A program made the translations under genes and the position numbers. A DNA stretch of 64,000 nucleotides. Origin: Notospermus geniculatus (taxonomy: Eukaryota; Nemertea; Pilidiophora; Heteronemertea; Lineidae). Shown here one piece after another: positions 21,912 through 31,524 of the stretch (position 1 is the first letter of the stretch; each line of letters starts with the position of its first letter). The notes beneath the pieces were generated by a model that did not search any database, was not told the DNA's origin, and saw nothing but the letters and a program-made list of their open reading frames with translations. The DNA lies in assembly GCA_002633025.1 (NCBI GenBank), contig NMRB01000601.1, positions 212,940 through 276,939 of the forward strand. The letters run 5' to 3'.

Positions 21912-22298
21912 CGAAAACAATTTCGGCGAAAATACAATAGAATCAAGTTCATGCTCAGAAGGATGTGCCCCACAACTGATTATCATTTTGATCAATCTTC
22001 CAAGTGTCATCTGTTTACCTTCGCTGAGAAAGGTGTCATCGACACCTGTCACAAAGACGGGGAGAGGGGACCCAGCAGAAGCATATTACCTGGGCAACTG
22101 ATTATAGAAAAGAGGCTTTTGGTATTAATTTTCATCCGCTTTTAATCCAATAGTTATTTATTGGATTGACTAAGATGATTACTAACAAAGCCTTTATAGA
22201 TAGGATTAAGGAGTACAATCCCTTGTTCGCTTGATAATTGAAAAGAATTTATCATTGAATCAACTGTGATCCGCTTTGAAGGTAGTATAAGCCTATTT

Positions 22299-23093
22299 CA
22301 GGTTTTAAATTTGTCAGCTAAAATGTTGACAAGTTTTGATGTGTTGGAGTGGAGAGGACGCTCTCAGTGGTTCATCTGCCTTTCATGGATCAAGTGCTCT
22401 GTCACCGCAAGCAGGCAGGGTTGTGTGCACGTTCCTGTGCATTAGAGGCAAGGCACTGATACGTAGAGCTGCACGTGTAACTGAAGTACATCATAACTCT
22501 TAGGATCCCTGACTACCCGTCACGTGCTCCGGCATCTTCAAAGGTTCGACCACCGGGTTTATTTTATTTTCTGACGACCTGTTACGTTTTGTTGTTTAAT
22601 TGTCACTCAGAAAAACTTTCTTGGCGATTTATCGAGGATCCAAAGAAAGAAGAGAAAACTTCCGACCACCGGGATATAAAAAAACAGACAAAATCAGGTT
22701 TTAAATTTGTCAGCTAAAATGTTGACAAGTTTTGATGTGTTGGAGTGGAGAGGACGCTCTCAGTGGTTCATCTGCCTTTCATGGAACAAGTGCTCTGTCA
22801 CCGCAGGCAGGCAGGGTTGTGTGCACGTTCCTGTGCATTAGAGGCAAGGCACTGACACGTAGAGCTGCACGTGTAACTGATATTAAGTACATCATAACTC
22901 TTAGGATCTCTGACTACCCGTCACGTGTTCCGGCGTCTTCAAAGGTTCGACCACCGGGTTTATTTTATTTTCTGACGAATGTTACGTTTTGTTGTTTAAT
23001 TGTCACTCAGAAAAACTTTCTTGGCGATTTATCGAGGATCCAAAGATAGAAGAGAGCACTTCCGACCACCGGGATATAAAAAAAAACAGACAA
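22299..23093. repeat. Tandem duplication, about 396-bp unit
   Basis: Units 22299-22694 and 22695-23093 both begin CAGGTTTTAAATTTGTCAGC and are nearly identical, with a few substitutions and short indels. Neither unit has an open frame conserved in both, so it is probably non-coding. Confidence 0.8.
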
Positions 23094-23965
23094 AGTTCAA
23101 ACGGAGATAAAGGTAAGTTCTTTTACTGCTGAGTTTGTGGGGTACATGTACCTCTCATCACAAGCACAAAACACAAAAAAACACAAGCACGACGCACAAA
23201 AAAGCTACCACACACGAAACCGCAGCATGAAGAACCATTTCACCGGGCACGTATTGTAAACGACCCGAACAAACATCGGCACGAATTACTGAATCCACTT
23301 TAAATTTTCGCCACTTTGTCGTCCATTGTGCCTCCAATAGCAATTTACACTTTCATTCGAGATTTCATCACGCTTTCGCAAGAGAAATCCCTTATATCCG
23401 CTCTCTTAGCAATCCAATACGATTTAAACCATTTGTTATAATTGTACTTTGATGACATTGTAAATATCTCACGAAGAGTTGGCCGGACCGCCTGGTATTT
23501 TTGGAGATGAGCTGAGCAAATGTTTGATTTTCACACCGGACGATTACAACTGTCCGACATTTTGATCTCAGTCACCACCCAGCTGTCCAACATTTTCTGA
23601 TTTGGCGGCGTCTGAGTTTGAAGGAAAATTTCGATACCAATGCTTGTTTGTGAAACTACTAAAAAATTACAAATTACCTAGGCCTAAATGTAATGACATA
23701 ATTCGTGAACGCAAAAGTGAACCGCTGACCATTTAAAAATAATCTTTGCTTCTGCGGGGGACTGAAAATAATGCATAAGAACCCATATTTCAATCCCTTA
23801 TAATAATATGTCCCTTTAAATACATGTAATATGTCCCTTTATTCTATTCTATGATCCTATATGACAACCCCCCACCCCCAGAGCATTATCAAAACCACCC
23901 CAGAAGATCCAATCCAGTTATATGCTCCGTGGTGATCGCTTCAATAGTCTTACCCGGTATATCAG

Positions 23966-24709
23966 ACGAAATCGGCTTATGTGGTATTAAAGCTGCAATC
24001 TGGGACTGTATCATCCAGGTCCTCTGCATCCGTCATTAACATTGATAAACGCAGGAAGGACAGAGACTCAATCACCAGCATTCTGAAGGAAATGCATGGT
24101 GAGTTTTGGCAACCTAAGGGAGTTTAAGAAATCAAAGTATAAAAAACGTTAACTTTACGACAACGTTATTTTTCATACTGCGAATTCACCAGATTATATA
24201 TAGCTATTTTCGGTACAAAAAAAACGTTGTCGTGAAGTTAACGTTTATCGTTTGATTTCTTAGACTCCCTATTTTATTCGAGGAATCCTCGATAAACGTT
24301 GCCTGACCGAGGTTTTGCGGAAACTCGCTGTTACTTGATATGAGTCGTTCTACACTTCGCATGTTCTTCGTGACTCACAGGACTAAAAAAAAGACATGAA
24401 ATTGACAAAAGTTCGATTGACAAAGAAATATCGACGAAAGTATAATATATGACCGAAGAAAAGTTGTGATGGATGACTTGATACTGTTTTTTTATCAACT
24501 GATATTCCTTGAAAGCTTCAAAAGGAACACCAGCGAGTCTAGAAAAACATTTTATCTCCGATAACTTGGTTAGACAAGGCGATAATATCGCCTTCACGGG
24601 CGATCCAATCATAAAACAAAAAGACAAAATAAAGTACGTCAGTGCTTCATCTGTCTTAGACCAGCATCAATTACGCCTCCAGAGGATAAAAAGGGAACAA
24701 TCGTATTAG
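23966..24709 (+). CDS. Unrecognised gene, last two exons
   Basis: Exon 23966-24098 (an alternative acceptor gives 23948) ends in a strong donor (ATGCATG|GTGAGT) in phase 1. Exon 24516-24709 restores the frame and ends with TAG. Joined, they give about 109 residues: a Ser-rich stretch, then INIDKRRKDRDSITSILKEM, then a Lys/Gln-rich tail with LDQHQLRLQRIKREQSY at the C-terminus. Composition, phase match and splice sites support a real coding end of a hydrophilic, partly helical protein. No family recognised and no upstream exon confidently found. An inverted-repeat element lies in the intron. The complementary strand is also open across part of the second exon, so strand is not certain. Confidence 0.45.
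24117..24270. mobile_element. Inverted-repeat element (family K)
   Basis: Ends AGGGAGTTTAAGAAATCAAA and TTTGATTTCTTAGACTCCCT, with inner AACGTTAACTT and ACGACAACGTT arms. The same family is at 47377-47524. Lies in the intron of the gene ending at 24709. Confidence 0.7.
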
Positions 24710-24796
24710 ATGGGTACTCAGGATTGATATGATCTACAGAACGATGTGTGAAATCCTCGATTGAGGGAAAGAATGATCATACGTCTTGCATCTTAC

Positions 24797-24896
24797 CATC
24801 AAAGTGTTCCAAGAAGACAGCTAATGCGATTAAACGCTTGTAAACTTCAGCTTTGTCGCTAAGCTCTTTAGTTAGGTGGATATTGGCCAAGTCCAT
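24797..24896 (-). CDS. Possible first coding exon, minus strand
   Basis: Reading the minus strand from ATG at 24896 gives MDLANIHLTKELSDKAEVYK, then 13 further codons, ending in G|GTAAGA, a good donor in phase 1. The peptide is amphipathic and free of low complexity, which is unusual for random sequence here. Downstream exons would have to lie below 24797, overlapping the plus-strand gene at 23966-24709, and I could not identify them. Function unknown. Confidence 0.35.
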
Positions 24897-25816
24897 TATC
24901 GGTGGAAAGTAGCGGGGAACTGTCGATATAAAATACCGACTCAGCCATACTTAGAACAATCTATCTGTGGGAGAGAGGACTAACGCGACAGCCGTCGTCC
25001 GTGATCTTCGGTAAAGTGACAGAATACCGCAGTTGTTATCTCATCAAATTTAAGGTACTTTTTCTTTATTATACGCTTTACTGTACCACTCCCGCCGTGG
25101 ACGAATCTCCGCGTACCAGCAGTGACACAAGCAAATGGTATACAATCATGTATACATAAAAGACAACAGCTGATTGCATACCTTTTCAAAGAAATATTTT
25201 TTTTAAATTGATTTCTTAAAAGAAAAAACTAAAAACAAAAAACTTGTGCTTCTTCGCCGTTGCTTCCGAGAGCATACATTGAATATTTGTTTAATACATA
25301 CTTTTTGTCGATTACACCCAACAAACATTACAATATTGAAATATCTCTATGAGTAATTTTTAGGTATAAAATCGCTTATGAAACAGTTTTGCCAGGCGCT
25401 CCAGGAATGTGCTGAAATAATTGGTCCATACAATGTGATTTTAAGAAACGAACTCTTCTAAAATACAATGTATAAAGTTTCATATATGCTATCATTTTCT
25501 GTCAGGTAAATTGCTTTTATTTATTCTTGTAGTTATATTTTACAAGATATTTATTAAGCTGTTCAGTATTGAATGGATGTAAAAAACCGCAGCTGTGCTG
25601 TTTTTGTCCAAGTGAAAAGAAACACATGTAAAATCAACGAGAAGAACACTTGCATTCCATATTCAAATACTACAGATGTTATGGAACATATCGCTGCCAT
25701 TCATGTCCGTGTTTAGATCAAAGGCACAACTGTTGATTATTGTCTTAAGCGACACGCATCGCATTCACAGCCGATACAACGTACTACACAGAGTGTCACT
25801 CATCAATCAGTGTCCT

Positions 25817-25959
25817 GATTGGTTGAATCGGCCACTGGAGAAATGACGTCATCAAAACGTGGAGGACTTGCAGCATTATTCATAACCACAGTGATGGTAC
25901 TGCTCACTCTAACTTCGCCTTGGGGCATTAAATAAACAAGACGGTTTATCTGCGATTAG
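25817..25959 (+). promoter_or_regulatory. CCAAT/CRE promoter-like cluster and 5' exon
   Basis: An inverted CCAAT box (GATTGG, 25817-25822) lies about 22 bp before a perfect CRE (TGACGTCA, 25844-25851), a typical TATA-less promoter pairing. A consensus donor GATTAG|GTAAGT at 25959/25960 could close a short untranslated exon. No downstream coding exon was linked to it. It could serve a gene on either strand. Confidence 0.35.
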
Positions 25960-27167
25960 GTAAGTAGGGAAACTTCTACAAATTCTTTTCTTTAATCTTT
26001 GAGAATTTATCGGGTGCTAAGCTGCTTACGAACTAGAGATGGTTTCACTTTCCTTTAATGCTTTGGTACCACAGAGCATACTCTATTGTTTTGATTGAAG
26101 AGACAAAAGACACTCCATCCAGCCATGTATTTTTTAGATCCGGTACCCACTTCGAAATCTATCAACATTCGTATTTTCTGGCAGCAGAGTTTCATTCAAG
26201 CACTTTCTGTGAAATTGCAGGAGTCATTTTTTTAGTTAAATGAATTGCACCTGAACCAATGACCTGCGTTTTTATGTTACACCTAGGAGGGACCTTCCAA
26301 ACAAAGGGTCATGAGCAATGACAACATATTCCTCTGACCCTGAATCCTTTTTGTAAATGAACAGAAAGTGCTTGAAACTCAGCTGCACAGATTATTCTGT
26401 AGAATCTTCTGTTTTTTCTAACAGTGTTCACCTTTGTCCTACATGACTGTAAAGATGCATTGCTTTCTTCACCCACCTGCAAAATTCAAAAATTTAAAAT
26501 TTAACTCAAGTCCAGCAATGTTGTGCTTCGAGATTTGGAAAAGGTCCCTAGGTTGGCCTCCTTTTTTGTTATCATTTAATTTCATCGGCATGTGATTTCA
26601 CCTGACTTACTTGGTTGAGAATAACAGTTTCGTAGATAAAATATTATGTGCTTTTGTTTTTTGCTTTTAACACATCTATAGAAATGGATGAACATCATTT
26701 TTTAATATTTTAATTTGTCGCATTTCTGCTAATTTCTTTAACGCTGTAAAGAATTTATTTCATTCTTTACCAAATAAGTGTACATTTATTTTATTGGGCA
26801 TGTTCAACACCAGTTCTTAATTCATCATTTTAATCGCAATGCATGTGTATTAATATGATAGATACCCATTGATTTTAATGTGTCATCTCTATGTATAGGC
26901 CAGCCAAATGCCATTGAAATCGACCGATTGAATTTTGAAGGTTTAGTTGGCAACTTCGGGCTTAGGTCAATGTACATGTACACTGCCGTACTTATTGTGT
27001 CAAACAAAAGAATATTGGCTCTGGCATTTGAAGCCAATGTTCGTCGTAGGACTAAGCCCGCGATTACGGAGCCTGACCTAATTCGGCCACGCTGGGAAAC
27101 AAATGGCTTCACAAAGGGTTTGTGACCGCGAAGCCATGATTGTTAACGGACGGGCGTGTCCGTATAC

Positions 27168-27401
27168 CTAGGAATCCACTGCTGATTTTCTGCGTTGCGA
27201 CTTGCTTTGCAACCTGCTACCCGCGATTGAATACGGTCGCAAGGAACTGATACCGGTCGCCGATGATTGCCGACTGAAATTGACCACATCTTCGCCATTG
27301 GTGGAAATCACGTCCAGCGAGTCCACTACGGCGATCGAGTGCCCAGTTGCAAAGCAAGTCGCAACGCAAAATCAGCTTGAAAATCAATGGTGGATTCCTA
27401 G
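27168..27401. mobile_element. Inverted-repeat element (family C), absent in unit 2
   Basis: Ends CTAGGAATCCAC and GTGGATTCCTAG as at 4149-4371. Unit 2 reads CCGTATACCATATTGC uninterrupted near 28840, so the insertion post-dates or segregates with the tandem copies. Confidence 0.7.
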
Positions 27402-27504
27402 CTTTAACCATATTGCTCATGCATTAATCGCAGCCTCAGAAATTACTAAAGTTGAGTCAACTAATAAGCGGTGTGAAAGCGGAGCCCCCTCTATCACATG
27501 AAGA

Positions 27505-27576
27505 GTGGGTTGACCGGGAATCGAACCCGGAACATTGTAGGTGGCAGGCGCCGACTATGTGTTTCCACCACGTCGC
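27505..27576 (-). repeat. tRNA-Gly(GCC)-like SINE head
   Basis: On the minus strand the order GGCGCCTGCCACC, then CCGGGTTCGATTCCCGG, matches the anticodon loop and T arm of tRNA-Gly(GCC), with a perfect 5-bp T stem. The D-arm and acceptor do not pair properly. A tRNA-derived SINE or pseudogene is more likely than a working tRNA. Confidence 0.5.
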
Positions 27577-28054
27577 TTTGACAGCCACTATATACTTATT
27601 CACCCTTAGAAAAAACAGAAGAATTTAACAGAATTTTCTGGCAGCAGAGTTTCATTCAAGCACTTTCTGTGAAATTACAGGAGTCACTTTTTAGTTACAT
27701 GTAAATGAATTGCACCTGAACCAATGACCTGCGTTTTTATGTTACACCTATAGGAGGGGCCTTCCAAACAAAGGGTCATGGGCAATGACATAATATTCCT
27801 TTGACCCTGAATCCTTTCTGTAAATTTACAGAAAGTGCTTGAAACTGCTGCGCAGATTATTCTGTAGAATATTCTGTTTTTTCTAACAGTGTTCATCTTT
27901 GTCCTACAATGACTGTAGGTGCATTGCTTTCTTCACCCACCTGCAACATTCAAAAATTTAAACTTTAACTCAAGTCCAGCAATGTTGTGCTTCGAGATTT
28001 GGAAAAAGTACTTAATAGGTTGGTCTCCGTTTTTGTCATCATTTAATTTCATCG

Positions 28055-28214
28055 GATAAAGTATATAAAGTCAATTTCCAGAATATTTAGCAAATTTTCG
28101 ACCCCAACCGGGGTCTTCTTCAGGCTGGAACTTTAAAGTTCCAGCCTGAAGAAGACCCCGGTTGGGGTCGAAAATTTGCTAAATATTCTGGAAATTGACT
28201 TTATATACTTTATC
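28055..28214. mobile_element. Perfect 160-bp palindrome within a 197-bp insertion
   Basis: Arms of 80 bp match without a mismatch around the centre CTTTAAAG (28131-28138). The insertion 28056-28252 is flanked by the 15-bp direct repeat ATTTAATTTCATCGG (28041-28055 and 28253-28267). Unit 1 has this word once near 26575-26589, the empty site. Each arm holds CTGAAGA, a GACCCC/GGGGTC stem and GAAA in the order of a hammerhead-ribozyme core, though with an extra base on each side. Inverted terminal copies with a TSD of this size suggest a Penelope-like element remnant; this is inference. Confidence 0.8.
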
Positions 28215-28916
28215 ATATTGTGTGTCGATTTTTGTGCTCGCCTTCTCTTTGGATTTAATTTCATCGGCATGTGATTTCACCAGTGACTTTACTTGGTTGA
28301 GAATAACAGTTTTGCAGATAAAATACATGTATTATGCGCTTTTGTTTTTTGCTTTTACACATCTATAAGAGATGGATGAACATCATTTTTTAATTTCTCC
28401 CATTTCTGCTAATTTTTTTAACGCTGTAAAGAATTGATTTCATTCTTTACTAAATAAGTGTGCATTTATTTTATTGGGCATGTCCAACACCAGTTCTTAA
28501 TTCATCATTTTAATCGCAATGCATGTGTATTAATATGATAGATACCCATTGATTTATGTGTCATCTCTATGTATAGGCCAGCCAAATGCCATTGTCATCG
28601 ACCGATTGAATTTTGAAGGTTTAGTTGGCTACTTTCGGCTTAGGTCAATGTACATGTACACTACCCTGTTTATTGTGCCAAACAAAAGAATATTGGCTCT
28701 GGCATTTGAAGCCAATGTTCGTACGACTAAGCCCGCGACTACGGAGCTTGGCCTAATTCGGCCACGCTGGGAAACAAATGGCTTCACAAAGGGTTTGTGA
28801 CCGCGAAGCCATGATTGTTAACGGACGGGCGTGTCCGTATACCATATTGCTCATGCATTAATTCCTCAAGTTGAGTCAACTAATAAGTGTGAAAGCGGAG
28901 CCCCCTATGACATGAA

Positions 28917-28991
28917 GAGTGGATCTGACGGGGAATCGAACCCGCAACATTGTAGGTGGCAGGCGCCGACTATGCATTTCCACCACGTCGC
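28917..28991 (-). repeat. tRNA-Gly(GCC)-like SINE head, second copy
   Basis: Same layout as 27505-27576 (GGCGCCTGCCACC then GCGGGTTCGATTCCCCGTC), with a slightly changed T stem. Confidence 0.5.
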
Positions 28992-31524
28992 AAACATGGC
29001 ATTTGAAACATGAATCAATCCGACGTACGGAATTGGCACTTGACTATTGTTATCGCAGTTGTAGTTGGTGCTTACAATTGTGATGGAAGTGTGCCTCATC
29101 CCCTATCCCAATCCAATTACTATTGCCCCGAAAGGGTTCTGGCAAAGAGATGGGAAATTCTCAGCCACTTAAAGCCGAAATCTATTCGACTCGGCGCCAT
29201 GATACACCACTTATTGTCATAGGTTGCCACTTTAGTCTGCGATACCGTGTGATAATTCAATTATATCGCATTGCGACAATGCTTTTCACTGTGGAACTGT
29301 GAAGCCAGCATTTTTTTTCAAATTTCAACTGGTCATTTTGAGGTTGGTCGCCTGATGGAGAATTACATGGATCAAATACAAAGGTAAAATTAGTAAATAG
29401 CTAGGCCTTTTCAGAATAGATCCGGTGGAATAAAAATAATAATGCATGAAACCACGTGTCATTGCATAATGTTAATTAGGCAGCAGCATATATTTCTCCG
29501 TTCATTCCTGTTCATTTTTTATGAGAAACAACTGTGTGGCTTGAAGCAGGCAGCTGCAGAAAATACACGAATACCACTTGAAATAAAATTTTAAACATTC
29601 CTAATAGTCTAATCCATACGAAAATCAATTGTTTATGGCATTTCCTACGTAACAAAGGCTTTCAATCCTCGGTTTGAACAACTTCAATTTGCCAAAATTC
29701 CTGATCGAATGATTTTGTCAGTCAAATATTTCCTCTTGTATTTCATAACAGATGTAGTTGAACAACAAAGAATTTATAACCGCCACTTAATGTTGATAAG
29801 TATGTTCCAGTGACGCATTGGCATTCACTTCATTTTTCCAAAAGCAATTTGAAATATATGGCCTCGCCGATCGTCAGATATTAATGTGTAATTACAACCG
29901 ATTAATGTATATTTGAAAAATTTGTTTATATTATATTTTTTATTATTTTTTATTTTTATTTTTATTATTTATTGTATACAGGTATAAGCGATTATTTGTA
30001 TATTCGAATTTTATTTACTAGTATGTTTTTATTTTTTTATTCATTTATCATAATGTCCATTTTCAGATTCTTTGAGAATTCAAAAAGAATTGGATTTGAA
30101 TTGAAAAAAGCTTATTGTGATTTTCACTGCATACCAGTGACAATTTCATGAAAACTTCTATAAAATACAGCCGCCTTGCAAGTATTTTTACACATTTCTA
30201 AATTCGAAAAAATTGGCCTTAGCACTGAAAGAGTTAAGTATCGAATAATTTCAGACCAACAATGTTACGCAATCTACCCATCAAAATTTGGCGGCCAGTG
30301 GCAGATCTTGATAAATCACGGAATATTAAAGATTTAATGCAAAATCAACGCAATTAAACCAGGATTAGTTCGAATCAGATGAAAGGATTTAAGATAATCG
30401 ACTTAATTTAGAATCTTGACGTTATAAGCAGGTGTCGGTTTGATCGGACATTTTAACTTCTCATCACGTGCAATAGATTTATTCTACATTACACATAACC
30501 GCCAAAATGAAATGCAACAACCGTTTAAATAGATTATGCCACTCAAATACCGCCTAAAACGGCTTAATGGGTTTTTGAATTGAGAGGCGGATAGTCACGT
30601 TTTTGTGATTGTGCAGATGACCAAGTTCCTTTCACAATAGTAAAAGCATCATCTTTATTTTCTCAAGCCTGTTTGTTCGCGCTGAATACCTCCTATCAAA
30701 TCTTAATTTTCGTGCAATCGAGCCCGACGATGGTGGAGTCACCGACAATGGGATGATCGGGGCTCGGTTGATGACAGTCGCGTAGGATATAAGGCAAATA
30801 GACTTAATCGTAACAGGAGCTCGCGGCTGAGAGGTCCAACCAAACAAGCAATATCCGAGCTAAGAGAGAATGTTTTCAATTACGGTTATTCGTGAAATAG
30901 TCTGTACACGGAGTGAAGGGCTTTCGTCTTGATTAAGACACGAATTACTCAGATTAGAAACACTAGGCCGGTTTGTCAATATGCCGACGAAAAAGGCTTT
31001 GTCGTTTGAAATCGTACTCGATTACAAGTTCGTGCGGTTCGGGAACATCAGCCGAATCTGTGCCGAACGACTCCCCCGAAACTGGTCTATTTTGGCTGGG
31101 TCGGTGCATATAAACAATTCGTCAAAGGATATCGGTTGTGCCCCTATTCCTCTGTCGAAAAATGGCGATTTAGTCACGGTAGTGGTGTCAGTTGTGGCCT
31201 TTTGGTTCGCGGTGACTTCCTCACCACTTGAAAACATCAGCACTACGAAATCAACTCCTCTAAAGTGGCGGTTACAACATACGTAGGCCTATACATGGAT
31301 TAATCCCAAGGCTTGCTTCTTTTACTATGACACCGAGGGCAAACTTATCCCCCAAGTTTTCAGATTAAGGATAACGGAGCACACAGCACACACACGAGAG
31401 GATGACGACTTCTCTTGAGTGTCTATGTAAAAAGAGACTTCTATTCATCACCATTCTTCAAATCATTGAATATAAATCTTAATCCATTTTCCTTATTTCC
31501 TCTCTTCAGATCTCAAATATCACA
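28992..31524. promoter_or_regulatory. Dmbx upstream region
   Basis: About 2.5 kb of AT-rich sequence with no gene. The part up to 30576 is shared with the second copy (to 48237), differing mainly by the element at 47377-47524. Positions 30577-31668 exist only in this copy. A pyrimidine-rich acceptor at 31501-31509 shows an untranslated exon must lie further upstream. No TATA box could be assigned. Confidence 0.4.

Larger units (their letters stand above)
19613..22298. other. Gene-poor interval with three inverted-repeat elements
   Basis: No convincing exon chain was found. The interval holds elements at 20460-20584, 20967-21064 and 21682-21911. Open stretches at 21083-21316 and 21960-22145 have some coding flavour (the second has several cysteines) but no supporting splice partners or recognisable domain. 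Confidence 0.5.
26173..27576. repeat. Tandem duplication, unit 1 (partner 27633-28991)
   Basis: Both units run from ATTTTCTGGCAGCAGAG through a segment with CGACCGATTGAATTTTGAAG to a tRNA-like tail. They differ by substitutions, by the element at 27168-27401 (unit 1 only) and by the palindrome at 28055-28214 (unit 2 only). The left part of each resembles an inverted-repeat element ending TTCTAACAGTG. Confidence 0.75.
27633..28991. repeat. Tandem duplication, unit 2
   Basis: Partner of 26173-27576. It carries the 197-bp palindromic insertion that unit 1 lacks and ends with the second tRNA-like segment. Block copy 46490 onward begins exactly after it. Confidence 0.75.

Noticed and set aside
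21960-22145. Cys-containing open stretch that could be a small exon
   Set aside because: An acceptor-like site exists but no good donor in frame and no neighbouring exon, so evidence is too thin.
22732-23112. Open frame ending in a GTAAGT donor near 23112
   Set aside because: The open frame is not shared by the adjacent tandem unit and its phase does not match the exon at 23966.
27505-27576. Functional tRNA-Gly gene
   Set aside because: Acceptor and D arms do not pair; it fits a SINE head better.
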